Shown here in pieces: positions 26,349 to 34,618 of a stretch of 64,000 bases of DNA. This DNA is from an uncultured Litoreibacter sp. (GTDB taxonomy: Bacteria; Pseudomonadota; Alphaproteobacteria; Rhodobacterales; Rhodobacteraceae): contig CANNGL010000005.1 in assembly GCA_947504205.1 (NCBI GenBank), forward strand, positions 180,751 to 244,750, written 5' to 3'. A program made the position numbers and the translations under genes. The notes beneath the pieces were generated by a model, which did no database searches, was not told the origin of the DNA, and saw only the letters and a program-made list of their open reading frames with translations. Positions within the stretch are counted from its first letter, which is position 1. Each line of letters begins with the position of its first letter.

Positions 26349-26887
26349 CAGGACAGGCTAGCCGGGGCGGGTCACGTTGTTAAGAGCTAAGTCGTGATTG
26401 GACCGGCTGATCTTTTGCGGGGGGTGAGTGGTGGTAGTGGCACCGTACGGTGCGCGGAGTTTATCTGCGGCCAAGACACCGCATCGCCCTTGTTTTCAAG
26501 CAAAACCCGCGTCTGCCCTGCGTATGGCTGGGCGTATGGCTACCCGTATGGCTCCGGTCTGGCAATCGGTGCGCCTGCGCACAGAATGGTTCTTCTCTGG
26601 GTTCGGCTCTAGACCAGCACACACTGAAGTCATTCAGGATCGACCTTCCGCGGATAGCCGCTTTGCGGACGGTTGACGTCTGTTTGTGAAAGGCCGCGCT
26701 GCATGCGGTGCGAAAATGTTCACGCGTCCCAAAGCCGACGCGCGATTGGCCAGACTACACAAAGGAAGCATCGCCGTTGGACCTGCGTTTTTACAAAACA
26801 GACTCCAGGGTGTCGCAAAAGTTTTGAGGAGCGCCCGTAGCACTTGCCCCAGTCAGACCCCATTCGGGGGTCCAGCAGGAGCAAGAA
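26349..26887. other. 539-base non-coding region at the left edge of the accessory block
   Basis: I find no reading frame here that looks like a protein. Three overlapping frames exist but are low-complexity and lack ribosome sites. It must hold the promoter for the minus-strand permeases and the promoter for phoX. The region marks the junction between the sugar operon and the accessory block and may contain decayed sequence. No Pho box close to the usual consensus was seen. Confidence 0.55.
26521..26556. repeat. Three tandem 12-bp units (CGTATGGCTNNN)
   Basis: CGTATGGCT occurs at 26521, 26533 and 26545, each followed by a different triplet (GGG, ACC, CCG), giving an exact 12-bp period. It lies in the non-coding junction between the permease gene and phoX. 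Its function is unknown; it could be replication slippage or a protein-binding array. Confidence 0.7.
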
Positions 26888-28813
26888 ATGTCCCAAATCG
26901 ATTATGATGAGCTGTCTTTCGACGATGAAGACGAGATGAAATTCCCGCGCCCCGAGGTGCAGGGCTTTGACCAGGTAGTCGAGCGCGCGGTGTCCCGGCG
27001 TGGATTTCTGGGTGGTGCTCTGGCGTTTGGCTCTGGGGCTGCAGTGATGGGCGCGGGGCTTTTGAATGGCACTTCCGCTTTGGCGACGCAGGCCTCTCGC
27101 TTTGCCTTTGATCAGCTTGCGCCACAGACCGACGGCACGGTGCATGTGCCTGCGGGATATGCCTGGGACGTGTTGGTGCGGTGGGGGGATCCGCTCTTTA
27201 GCGATGCGCCTGCCTTTGATAGTGATGCTGGCGTCCCAACCGAGGGATCCGACCGGGTGTTTGGCGAAAACACCGACGGGATGGAGCTGTTTCATCAGCG
27301 CGGCACCGAGCTTTTGGTGGTCAATTCCGAATATGTGAACCCCAAGATCAACCTGCCGGCGGAGCAAGAGGGCAAGCCCGTCTCCCTCGACGATGTGACC
27401 CGGTTGCAGAACTTCCAAGGTGTCACTGTCATGGAAGTGGCAGAAGGTGATGCGGGCTGGGAGGTTGTTGTCGACAGTCCCTATAACCGTCGCATTCACC
27501 ACCGCACGCCCATGGCCATCGATGGTCCGGCCGCGGGGCATGATCTGCTGAAGACCGCCGCCGATCCCACCGGGACGCAATCGCTTGGTACCTTCAACAA
27601 TTGTGGATCAGGCCGGACACCATGGGGTACCTATCTGACCTGTGAAGAGAACTTCAATGGCTACTTTGGCACCAGCGAAGAGCCTGCATTGGATGCGGTT
27701 CATGCCGACGGGTTCAAGCGCTATGGCGTGTCGACCAAGGTGGATCCCGGCCGCTACAACTACCATGGATTCGATCCTCGCTTTGACATTTCCCAGAACC
27801 CCAACGAGCCGCACCGTGCGGGGTATATCGTTGAGATTGATCCCTGGAATCCCGATGCGACCCCGGTCAAGCACACGGCGCTGGGTCGGTTCAAGCATGA
27901 GAACGCGGCTTATGCGCTGGCTCCCGGCGGACAGGTTGTTGTCTACATGGGCGACGACGAGCGTGGCGAATACATGTACAAATGGGTCAGCCGCGATGTC
28001 TATGTGCCCGGCGGCGATACGTCGACGCTGCTCAGCGAGGGGCAGTTGCACGTGGCAAAGTTCAACGACGATGGCACGGGCACCTGGCTGGCGCTCACGC
28101 CTGAAGACACGGGCATGGCCGAGGCCGAGATCGCGATCTTTACCCGGATGGCAGGCACCGCTGTCAGCGCCACGACGATGGACCGGCCCGAGTGGATCGC
28201 GGTCAATCCCACTGTCGTGGAGGGCTATTGCTGTCTGACCAACAATTCTCGCCGCGGCGCGTTGGATGACGATGGCAATGTGCGCACCAATGCGGCAGGA
28301 GAACCGATGATCCCTAATGCGCCCAACCCGCGCGAAATCAACCGCTATGGTCAGATCGTGCGCTGGCGGCCGCATAATGATGATCACGCGGCCTCGACGT
28401 TCGATTGGGATCTCTATGTGATGGCCGGCAACCCGACAGTGCATACCGATGGGCTCTATGCGGGCACCGCCAATATCAACGCGGGCAATATGTTCAACTC
28501 GCCCGACGGCATGCAGTTTGACAGCTCGGGCCTGCTGTGGATCCAGACCGATGGCGACGACGACAACGAAGGGGATTTCCTTGGCATGGGGAACAACCAG
28601 ATGCTGGCCGGTGATCCGGTGACAGGCGAGATCCGCCGCTTTCTGACCGGTCCGAATGGGTCGGAGGTCACTGGCCTGACATGGTCTGCCGACCGGCGGA
28701 CCATGTTTGTCGGGATCCAACACCCCGCAGCACCCTTCCCCGATGGTGAAGGCGCCTTACCGCGGTCGTCCATCGTGACGGTCAAGCGCGCGGACAACGC
28801 ATTGGTTGGGTAA
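26888..28813 (+). CDS. phoX: PhoX-family (DUF839) alkaline phosphatase, Tat-exported
   Basis: A 641-residue secreted phosphatase-family protein. The N-terminus is acidic, then a twin-arginine leader SRRGFLGGALAFGSGAAVMG has R37-R38. The rest shows the PhoX/DUF839 pattern: NCGSGRTPWGTYLTCEENFNG (key part GRTPWGTYLTCEEN), YNYHGFDPRF, GDDERGEYMYKWVS, EWIAVNPTV and FNSPDGMQFDSSGLLWIQTDG (key part NSPDG). PhoX enzymes are Ca/Fe-dependent periplasmic phosphomonoesterases used to gain phosphate from organic esters, common in marine bacteria. AGCAGGAGCAAG precedes the ATG. It is a single gene ended by a hairpin. Whether it is phosphate-regulated is not visible. Confidence 0.9.
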   Translation: MSQIDYDELSFDDEDEMKFPRPEVQGFDQVVERAVSRRGFLGGALAFGSGAAVMGAGLLNGTSALATQASRFAFDQLAPQTDGTVHVPAGYAWDVLVRWGDPLFSDAPAFDSDAGVPTEGSDRVFGENTDGMELFHQRGTELLVVNSEYVNPKINLPAEQEGKPVSLDDVTRLQNFQGVTVMEVAEGDAGWEVVVDSPYNRRIHHRTPMAIDGPAAGHDLLKTAADPTGTQSLGTFNNCGSGRTPWGTYLTCEENFNGYFGTSEEPALDAVHADGFKRYGVSTKVDPGRYNYHGFDPRFDISQNPNEPHRAGYIVEIDPWNPDATPVKHTALGRFKHENAAYALAPGGQVVVYMGDDERGEYMYKWVSRDVYVPGGDTSTLLSEGQLHVAKFNDDGTGTWLALTPEDTGMAEAEIAIFTRMAGTAVSATTMDRPEWIAVNPTVVEGYCCLTNNSRRGALDDDGNVRTNAAGEPMIPNAPNPREINRYGQIVRWRPHNDDHAASTFDWDLYVMAGNPTVHTDGLYAGTANINAGNMFNSPDGMQFDSSGLLWIQTDGDDDNEGDFLGMGNNQMLAGDPVTGEIRRFLTGPNGSEVTGLTWSADRRTMFVGIQHPAAPFPDGEGALPRSSIVTVKRADNALVG

Positions 28814-28822
28814 TTGCTCCAC

Positions 28823-28850
28823 CGCCTCAAGCGCCCTTGCGCTTGAGGCG
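28823..28850 (+). terminator. Strong hairpin after phoX
   Basis: CGCCTCAAGCGC pairs perfectly with GCGCTTGAGGCG around a CCTT loop (12-bp stem). No T-run follows, so termination may be imperfect or may need Rho. It lies between phoX and a convergent gene. Confidence 0.6.
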
Positions 28851-28897
28851 CCACTTCTGGGGGTGACGGCTGGTTTTGGCTGCGGATTTGATGTGAC

Positions 28898-29566
28898 CTA
28901 CGAGATCAGCGCTTCGCTTAGATGATACTGTATTACATCGAAATCGCCAAAATCTGCCTCGGACCGACCGACCATAATATCCTTGTGCGTGCCGGTGACG
29001 GTTGTCGCGCGCAACACCGGCTCGTCCCACACATGGTCGTTTCGGGTTCTACGGCGGGGGATGACACTGAGGTCTTTCAAATCTTCGGATCTGATTTTCA
29101 CGCTAGGTTGCAGGGGTATTGGATGGTGGTGCAATGAAAGATAGCGGCTGTTGGCCTCAATCGTGACGCGGTTAAACCAGCAAAAGACGGCAAAGAGTGT
29201 CGCGCCCCCACCAATGATTAACTTAAATACAAGGGGGATAATGGTGAAAGACGCCGGTGCTCCGGTTGAGGCGATGAGCCCGGAAAACGCAAAGAAAAGG
29301 ACAATGCTGAAAACGGCAAAGACACCTATGAAGGCTACGATGACCGCATCCACTGTCTTGCGCAGTGGGATGGAAATAGAAACGCCCCCGCGATCATGCG
29401 TGACAGTGTATTTCGCATCCAGATCAGGCAGGTCTTGATCAGGGTGCAGCTTCTTTGCGACATCGGGGTAAACGGTTCCGCAATACTTACAGCTCGTCCC
29501 GAAATTGCGCGGCACACCGCAAGACGTACAATTTAAAGTGGTGTCGGTTTCTGCAGAAGGTGGCAT
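28898..29566 (-). CDS. Zinc-ribbon protein with two membrane helices
   Basis: A 222-residue protein with two CxxC pairs (CTSCG and CKYCG) near residues 12-30, forming a double-Cys zinc ribbon. Two hydrophobic segments follow at about 75-100 and 108-132, and then a ~90-residue cytoplasmic domain (RYLSLHHHPIPLQP onward). ATG 29566 is the best start. An in-frame GTG just upstream is possible, and longer frames would overlap the neighbouring gene. It is separated by 71 bases from the upstream gene on the same strand. No function is recognised. Confidence 0.7.
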   Translation of the reverse strand: MPPSAETDTTLNCTSCGVPRNFGTSCKYCGTVYPDVAKKLHPDQDLPDLDAKYTVTHDRGGVSISIPLRKTVDAVIVAFIGVFAVFSIVLFFAFSGLIASTGAPASFTIIPLVFKLIIGGGATLFAVFCWFNRVTIEANSRYLSLHHHPIPLQPSVKIRSEDLKDLSVIPRRRTRNDHVWDEPVLRATTVTGTHKDIMVGRSEADFGDFDVIQYHLSEALIS

Positions 29567-29637
29567 TACACTCACGCGATCAGGACCGGTCCATACCTTT
29601 GTAACAATCTGCGCGAAAACCGAAAGAGACCGTTCTG

Positions 29638-30204
29638 CTAATCGTCCCGTCGCCAGATGAAAAGGTCGCTGCGATCCAACCAAATGAGCGATCTGCCCGA
29701 CCAAGAAAACCCAAAGGCAATCGGTAGGCCTTCGGATTTCTTCAACACATGAAAACTTGCATCCTTATTGAAGCGATCCCAGCGAGGATCCACGAAATAG
29801 ATCGAGGCCCCTGGACGCTGAACCACACTGTATGAGGTCGGCCAACTTATTTGCAGTATGTCGATTGTCCAACCATCTGACGTCGATCGCCTTAGCCCAC
29901 CGCCATCATCTCCGGCCATTGGTATCGGGCGCCCACCCGTTCTGTCTAATCTGTCGGCTTCCAGTCGTTCAGGGTTGTATCCGGACTCGTTGCGATTTCG
30001 ATAAACCCTGCTGCCCGTTGCTGTGTCAAAGACACCTTGGCCGTTTGAACTCACGACAAGCAAGTCATCGGTTGCCGGATCAAAACCTGCGGCGGTCGCT
30101 CCTCCAGCTGAAACCGCAGCCACCAACTGCCACGGAGGCGCGCTGTCCGCAATCGGCGCAGTCTCTAGAGCATCGATTAACGCATGATAGAGCGTGTTTT
30201 CCAT
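29638..30204 (-). CDS. Hypothetical protein, possibly beta-rich
   Basis: A 188-residue soluble protein without a signal peptide. Short repeated beta-strand-like segments (DLLVVSSNGQGVFDTATG, SIYFVDPRWDRF, LIWLDRSDLFIW) suggest a propeller-like or WD-type fold fragment. It lies upstream of the zinc-ribbon membrane protein on the same strand, so the two may be one operon. I recognise no family, and no function is proposed. Confidence 0.65.
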   Translation of the reverse strand: MENTLYHALIDALETAPIADSAPPWQLVAAVSAGGATAAGFDPATDDLLVVSSNGQGVFDTATGSRVYRNRNESGYNPERLEADRLDRTGGRPIPMAGDDGGGLRRSTSDGWTIDILQISWPTSYSVVQRPGASIYFVDPRWDRFNKDASFHVLKKSEGLPIAFGFSWSGRSLIWLDRSDLFIWRRDD

Positions 30205-30361
30205 TTCCTAAATTTAACTCGATAGCTAGTAAACCGGAACAGGTATTCGCGCGGTGCGCAGCATTCGCAATGGCGTAGACACCGAGTTGTTGTCGGTTTA
30301 TTTTTGCTCACGAAAGCCTCCGTTCAGATAATCCGTGTGAATCGCCAACGAAGATCGTTTC

Positions 30362-30868
30362 ATGTCGCCAAAGTCACCAACTCTGCATTTGATATGCGGC
30401 AAGATCGCATCAGGGAAATCCACGCTGACGGCCCAACTTGGCGCACAGGACAACTCAATCGTGATTGCCGAAGACGACTGGTTAGACACGCTCTATGCCG
30501 ATCAGATGACGTCGATCTCAGACTACGTCCGGTGCATGTCGAAATTGCGCAAGGTTATTGGCCCTCATGTTGTTACTTTGCTCAATTCAGGCGTGTCGGT
30601 TGTGTTGGACTTTCAAGCTAACACCATTGAGTCCCGTAATTGGATGCGACGCATATTGGATCAGACAAACGCAGCTCATGAGATGCACGTGTTGGATGTG
30701 CCAGACGAGGTCTGCTTGGCGCGGTTACATGCGCGTAACGCCAAAGGCGACCATCCGTTTTCCGCAACCGAGGAGCAGTTTCATCTGATATCCAAGCACT
30801 TCGTTGCCCCCTCGTCAGATGAGGGATTCAATATCGTATTGCACAAGCCGGGCGTGGATATTGAGTAA
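30362..30868 (+). CDS. Small P-loop kinase (AAA_33-like)
   Basis: A 168-residue soluble P-loop protein. Walker A GKIASGKST is at residues 13-21, followed by VIAEDDWLDTLY, SVVLDFQANT (Walker B-like strand) and a C-terminal LID-type ARLHARNAKGDH with Arg residues. This layout fits the small kinase group of the AAA_33 type, whose members phosphorylate small molecules such as antibiotics, nucleosides or RNA ends. The substrate is unknown. It is a lone gene with its own upstream region in the accessory block; an antibiotic-modifying role is possible but unproven. Confidence 0.75.
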   Translation: MSPKSPTLHLICGKIASGKSTLTAQLGAQDNSIVIAEDDWLDTLYADQMTSISDYVRCMSKLRKVIGPHVVTLLNSGVSVVLDFQANTIESRNWMRRILDQTNAAHEMHVLDVPDEVCLARLHARNAKGDHPFSATEEQFHLISKHFVAPSSDEGFNIVLHKPGVDIE

Positions 30869-31324
30869 CTTGGACGTTTGCTTCTCTCGCAGCATGGGCC
30901 AATAAAGGTTCATGGCTGACTTGCGGGAGTGCGGCGGTCGAAAGATCATGGGTTCGTCCGGCAAATGGTGGAGATCGGATGTGAAGTCGCCCATCGCCTA
31001 CAGAGATCGTCTGCGTCTCGGCCTCCGGTCCCTTGATCCGCATATCCTCGACAAGGCGCCGACTCTGCTTCGGTGCAGACCGATCCGTTATTGGCCCCTC
31101 CCGTCATCGGATTGAGAAAGCTCCAATCTTCAGACGGCGAGCGCATCAATAAAATCGCAGCAGTTTGATCAATGCGCGTCACTCGGCGCAAGCGCCAATA
31201 CCGAGAGGGCGGTCTCGGTATTATATTCAATTCGATACGGTCCAAGTCCGCTTTGCTGGCGAGTGCGCAGGGCCGAGGGAACCAGCCCTGCGCATTTTCA
31301 AAACTCTGAAGTCTTTGAAATGCC
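30869..31324. other. 456-base region without a convincing gene
   Basis: Several overlapping short frames on both strands exist (for example a 131-codon minus-strand frame at 30946-31341), but they lack ribosome sites, have unusual composition and look like chance. A GGCGCAAGCGCC inverted repeat lies near 31177-31190. It may contain a decayed gene or the 3' untranslated parts of the flanking genes. Confidence 0.5.
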
Positions 31325-31759
31325 TTAGAAGTCCTTCGCAAACTTCATCCGGCTTAGTTCGGTCAAGGTGTAGTCGCGCGCGTCGACGCCCAATTGAGAC
31401 GCCAGCGCCTGCTCGCCGGGCGAGACGTGGCCAGCCGCCATCGGGCGCTTGCCATGAAGCTTGTTCATTTCCACTTCAATGACGGAGGCCTTTCCTGTGC
31501 TTTTAGCGGCCATCATCCGCACGATCTCGGAATGTGAGTAGTCGTCTGTCGAGACTGCGGCGCGCGCTGCCAAGGCAAGATGCGCAATTGTTGGCCCTGA
31601 GAGCGACTTGCGGCGTTCGATGGCGTCGAGCCGACTCTTTTGACCGTGAATCTCGGCAGGGGAAACCCCAGAACCACGCTCGTCCGTAACGGACTGGGCA
31701 GGTGCAGAGGTGCAGATCGCTGCAAGGCCGAGCGTTGTGAAGAAAATTTGTTTGAACAT
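31325..31759 (-). CDS. Small exported hypothetical protein
   Basis: A 144-residue protein. ATG 31759 is preceded by AGGAGAG at the right distance and opens a good signal peptide (FKQIFFTTLGLAAICTSAPA). The mature part contains two related segments, DDYSHSEIVRMMAAKSTGK and DARDYTLTELSRMKFA, each with the pattern Y-[ST]-x-[ST]-E-[IL]-x-R-M. That suggests an internal duplication. It is divergent from the SARP-like regulator gene, and the direct-repeat ladder at 31822-31892 lies between them, so the regulator may control it. Function unknown. Confidence 0.75.
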   Translation of the reverse strand: MFKQIFFTTLGLAAICTSAPAQSVTDERGSGVSPAEIHGQKSRLDAIERRKSLSGPTIAHLALAARAAVSTDDYSHSEIVRMMAAKSTGKASVIEVEMNKLHGKRPMAAGHVSPGEQALASQLGVDARDYTLTELSRMKFAKDF

Positions 31760-31821
31760 TGGGAACTCTCCTCTTTTTTGTGCGCCAAACATCAGGCGCT
31801 GCAACACCGTGCCAAACTGTC

Positions 31822-31892
31822 TGGGAACGAAGCGGGCCCAATTTGGGGATTTAACGGGAACATCGCCGGTGTGACCGGGAAAAAAGCGGGAA
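31822..31892. promoter_or_regulatory. Ladder of (C/T)GGG direct repeats on an 11-bp period
   Basis: (C/T)GGG starts at 31822, 31833, 31844 and 31855, exactly 11 bp apart, and again at 31876 and 31887, also 11 bp apart. A weaker CCGG lies at 31866-31869. Four units extend to [CT]GGGAA (31822, 31855, 31876, 31887). One-turn spacing places all sites on the same face of DNA. The array lies in the divergent promoter region of a SARP-like regulator and a small exported protein. SARP proteins are known to bind short direct repeats spaced 11 or 22 bp, so this is a candidate operator. Confidence 0.6.
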
Positions 31893-31960
31893 TACGAAAC
31901 CAGAGCCGGTCCCTCGATTTGGAGATTTTGGGATTCTGTACGATATTACCTAGATTATTA

Positions 31961-33619
31961 GTGATCAGGAAAATTGTTTTGGATACGCATTATCGCCTTA
32001 GTCTTTGGGGAACGTTACGGTTAATTGATCCGTCTGGAAAAGACGTTTCCCCAAAGGGAGCAAAGGCTCAGGGATTATTGGCAATTCTTGCCACCCGTAA
32101 AGGCTGTCCCATGAGTAGGTCGGCCCTCCAAGACTTGCTTTGGAGCGACCGCGGACCAACGCACGGGCGTGACTCGCTCAAGAAGTGTATTGCGGCTCTT
32201 CGGAAATGCTTTGGTGAAGATGGTCAATATGTCATTGAGACCAGTGGCGGCCCGGTCGCGTTGAACATGTCCATGGTCTCGGTCGACCTGTTTGAAACGG
32301 GAGCAACTGGCTCAGGTCAAATCGGGCCGTGTCAGTTTCTTGACGGCATTGATGTCCGCGACCCCGAATTCGAGGACTGGCTACGGGCTATCCGACGTTC
32401 GCTTGACACACCTGACAACCACGGCACGATCCTGCACGGTCAGTCGGCGCGACAGCAATTTCACGTTGCATTGATGCCTCCCGTGACAGCATCATCTGAT
32501 GATTTCGCGATGCTTCTGGCGGAGTTGCTTTTCGACCGCATAGCTATAGCAATGCGCAGCTACGATGTTTTTAAAATACTTGATTTCCGGAAGGCGCGGG
32601 AGAACGAAGTACGCGGTGCCGATATCGTTCTTGAACTCCGGGCCCTAACACTGGGCGATGAGGTTTCGCTGAACCTGATGGCGCGTCAATTGCCGGATAA
32701 CGAAATTGTTTGGGGACATCGCCAGTCTTTGCCCAAAAGTGGCGTGGTTTCCTCACGGATAGGCACGTTGGTGGTTGAGGTCGTTGACGCTATGGCTTTA
32801 GCTTTCCGGCGCACACACGGATTAGGTTCCGAACGTAATCGTGCAGCGCAGCACGCAATGGACGGTATCGAGCGCATCTTTCGAATTCGAGATGAGCAAC
32901 TCGATAGTGCCGCGGCTTCGCTTCGGGCAGCCATCGACCTCGACCCATCGCGCTCCACCTATCGGGCGTGGTACGCGTTTCTACACGCGTTTCGGTTGGA
33001 GAACTCGAAAGGTGCGAACCTAGGCGATCTGCGCCGATATACCCATGACATTGCTCGACAGGCGCTCGAGATTGATCCGCACAATCCGGTAACGCGCTCG
33101 CTTCTTGCGCATGTTTATGCCTTTGTGGCGCAAGACTTCGGACGGGCCCATGCCATGCTCGACCCGCTTCAGGGTAAAACACCGGATATTCCGTTCTATT
33201 TCATGTCTCGGGCGATGTTGGATATCTACTCAGGGCGGATGGAAGCCGCTCGTCAGGCTATCCGACCTCTGGAGGACTATCCGTCCAACGGCATTGGTGC
33301 CGGTATGATCCTGACGACACGCAGCATGGCCGAGCTAGGTTGTGGGAATGTACATAAGTCCATCGCGCTGGCTGAGCATGCCCGGCAAACGCGCGTCGAA
33401 CCGGACGTATTCTACGAACCGAACTTAAGGTATCTTGTTGCCGGCCAAGTTCGCGTCGGCAACTTTGCACGCGCGCGAGAGGTTTTGGGCACATTACAAG
33501 AGCAGTCGCCCGAGCACTACACCGATGCGCTGGCCAGCCGCGCCTTCATGACGCCAAGCCGCCACGTGGCGGAGATGATGCCCTCACCAGAGCAACTGCC
33601 TCGCTTGCTGGCAAACTGA
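31961..33619 (+). CDS. SARP-like transcriptional regulator with C-terminal TPR-type domain
   Basis: About 552 residues. The N-terminus (from YRLSLWGTLRLIDPSGKDV near residue 11) is an OmpR/SARP-type winged helix: KGAKAQGLLAILATRKG, SRSALQDLLWSDRG, then SLKKCIAALRKCFGEDGQYV. A middle region (FAMLLAELLFDRIAIAMRSYDVF) resembles that found in adenylate-cyclase-like/TPR regulators. From ~300 on there are helical repeats of TPR type (AAASLRAAIDLDPSRSTYRAW, RQALEIDPHNPVTRSLLAHV, key parts given). GTG 31961 is my preferred start; GTG 31871 and TTG 31979 are alternatives and no clear ribosome site is seen. It precedes the PAP2 and protease genes by 17 bases and likely regulates them. Confidence 0.78.
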   Translation: MIRKIVLDTHYRLSLWGTLRLIDPSGKDVSPKGAKAQGLLAILATRKGCPMSRSALQDLLWSDRGPTHGRDSLKKCIAALRKCFGEDGQYVIETSGGPVALNMSMVSVDLFETGATGSGQIGPCQFLDGIDVRDPEFEDWLRAIRRSLDTPDNHGTILHGQSARQQFHVALMPPVTASSDDFAMLLAELLFDRIAIAMRSYDVFKILDFRKARENEVRGADIVLELRALTLGDEVSLNLMARQLPDNEIVWGHRQSLPKSGVVSSRIGTLVVEVVDAMALAFRRTHGLGSERNRAAQHAMDGIERIFRIRDEQLDSAAASLRAAIDLDPSRSTYRAWYAFLHAFRLENSKGANLGDLRRYTHDIARQALEIDPHNPVTRSLLAHVYAFVAQDFGRAHAMLDPLQGKTPDIPFYFMSRAMLDIYSGRMEAARQAIRPLEDYPSNGIGAGMILTTRSMAELGCGNVHKSIALAEHARQTRVEPDVFYEPNLRYLVAGQVRVGNFARAREVLGTLQEQSPEHYTDALASRAFMTPSRHVAEMMPSPEQLPRLLAN

Positions 33620-33636
33620 AATCTTGGAGCGTGACT

Positions 33637-34605
33637 ATGACCAGTGGATCAAAATCGAAACCCGAGAAGAACTGTGCCTACACAGAGACGTCCTATCTGT
33701 CCTCAAACCTTCGGCTCACGCGCCGCGGCGATCTTGTGGGATTTCGCCAAGAAAAGGGCAAAAAGGAGGATGGGCCGCGCGCGAACATGACGCTTTCATT
33801 AGCTGTCGCCTTGGCGGGGCCTCAAGCCCAAGCCCAAGCCCAAGCCCAAGCGCAAGCCCAAGCTCAGGCCCAAGCGCAGGCACAGGCTCAGGCTCAGGCC
33901 CAAGCGCAAGCATCTGCAATTAACGGTGAGCCATTGCTTCAGCCGACGGACTCCGTTCTTGCGACATGGCCGGAATTAAGGGAGCAGGCACTTCTGACTA
34001 TTCTCAAATGCGTTGATCCGGACCCTGAGAGGCTGCCACTTCGACTTCCGCCCGGATCAGGAAGCGGTTTGGAAGCGGAATGTGTCGAATTGCGAAAGAT
34101 GGAAAAGATCCTGCGAAAGGACGATCTGCGCCAGCATGAGGTGACGCGGCAAGTGACGTCCGCGACCAACATGGACATGTTGCGACCATTAGGCATCGAA
34201 GAGCTAGGCGGGTTTCCGGCAACTCGCGATCTGATCCGGACTGTGATGCAGATCACAGAACGTATTGGTTATCTGTACAAATTACGATACGCGCGACCAC
34301 GCCCGAATTTCGTGGACACGAGGTTGCGGCCGTTTCTGTCGAACCCGCCGCACTTGTCCTACCCTTCGAACCATTCCTTCCAAAATTTTTCGGTAGCCCA
34401 CGCTATCAACCGTGCGATTCCGGAGGTGCGCGGAGCGCAAGAGCTGTTCTTTGTCGCGCAGCGCATCGCGGAGAACCGCGAATATGCCGGGATACACTAC
34501 AAGTCAGATACCGACGCAGGCCGCGATTTGGCGGCGAAGTTCGCTCCATTTCTGTTTCAGATTTGCCGGTACGAGATGTTGGCCGCGCAGCGCGAATGGT
34601 ACTAA
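33637..34605 (+). CDS. PAP2-superfamily phosphatase with (Gln-Ala)15 tract
   Basis: A 322-residue protein with all three PAP2 acid phosphatase/haloperoxidase motifs in order: K215-x6-R222-P223, P243-S-N-H246 and R281-x5-H287-x3-D291. The latter two His are the catalytic pair. Residues 63-92 are fifteen perfect Gln-Ala pairs, and the ~50 residues before them are basic and hydrophilic. Residues 51-62 are only weakly hydrophobic, so export is uncertain. TTGGAG lies 8 bases before ATG 33637. It is the middle gene of a regulator-PAP2-protease operon. The substrate is unknown: it could be a phospho-ester or vanadate-dependent chemistry, as both share this fold. Confidence 0.85.
   Translation: MTSGSKSKPEKNCAYTETSYLSSNLRLTRRGDLVGFRQEKGKKEDGPRANMTLSLAVALAGPQAQAQAQAQAQAQAQAQAQAQAQAQAQAQASAINGEPLLQPTDSVLATWPELREQALLTILKCVDPDPERLPLRLPPGSGSGLEAECVELRKMEKILRKDDLRQHEVTRQVTSATNMDMLRPLGIEELGGFPATRDLIRTVMQITERIGYLYKLRYARPRPNFVDTRLRPFLSNPPHLSYPSNHSFQNFSVAHAINRAIPEVRGAQELFFVAQRIAENREYAGIHYKSDTDAGRDLAAKFAPFLFQICRYEMLAAQREWY
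33823..33912 (+). repeat. Fifteen tandem CAR-GCN hexamers encoding (Gln-Ala)15
   Basis: A 90-bp in-frame hexamer array. Early copies are nearly identical (CAAGCC), later ones vary at third codon positions (CAG, GCG, GCT, GCA). The variation implies some age or selection on the protein, while the homogeneous 5' end suggests recent slippage. The copy number can change by slippage without breaking the frame. Confidence 0.95.
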
Positions 34606-34618
34606 GGGAGGAAGTGAG

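Noticed and set aside
26394-26690. Overlapping short plus-strand frames before phoX
   Set aside because: Three frames open at once, low complexity and no ribosome sites; treated as non-coding.
27608-28723. 371-codon open frame antisense to phoX
   Set aside because: Complement of a well-recognised gene with high GC third positions; no family resemblance.
30946-31341. 131-codon minus-strand frame in a gap
   Set aside because: No ribosome site, odd composition, overlaps the end of a better-supported gene, no family resemblance.
31640-31960. Upstream extension of the SARP-like regulator frame
   Set aside because: It would run antisense through the signal peptide of the divergent exported protein and through the phased repeats; the residues do not resemble a domain.
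33823-33912. Hexamer array considered as a CRISPR-like or intergenic repeat
   Set aside because: The units have no spacers and are in frame inside the PAP2 gene.
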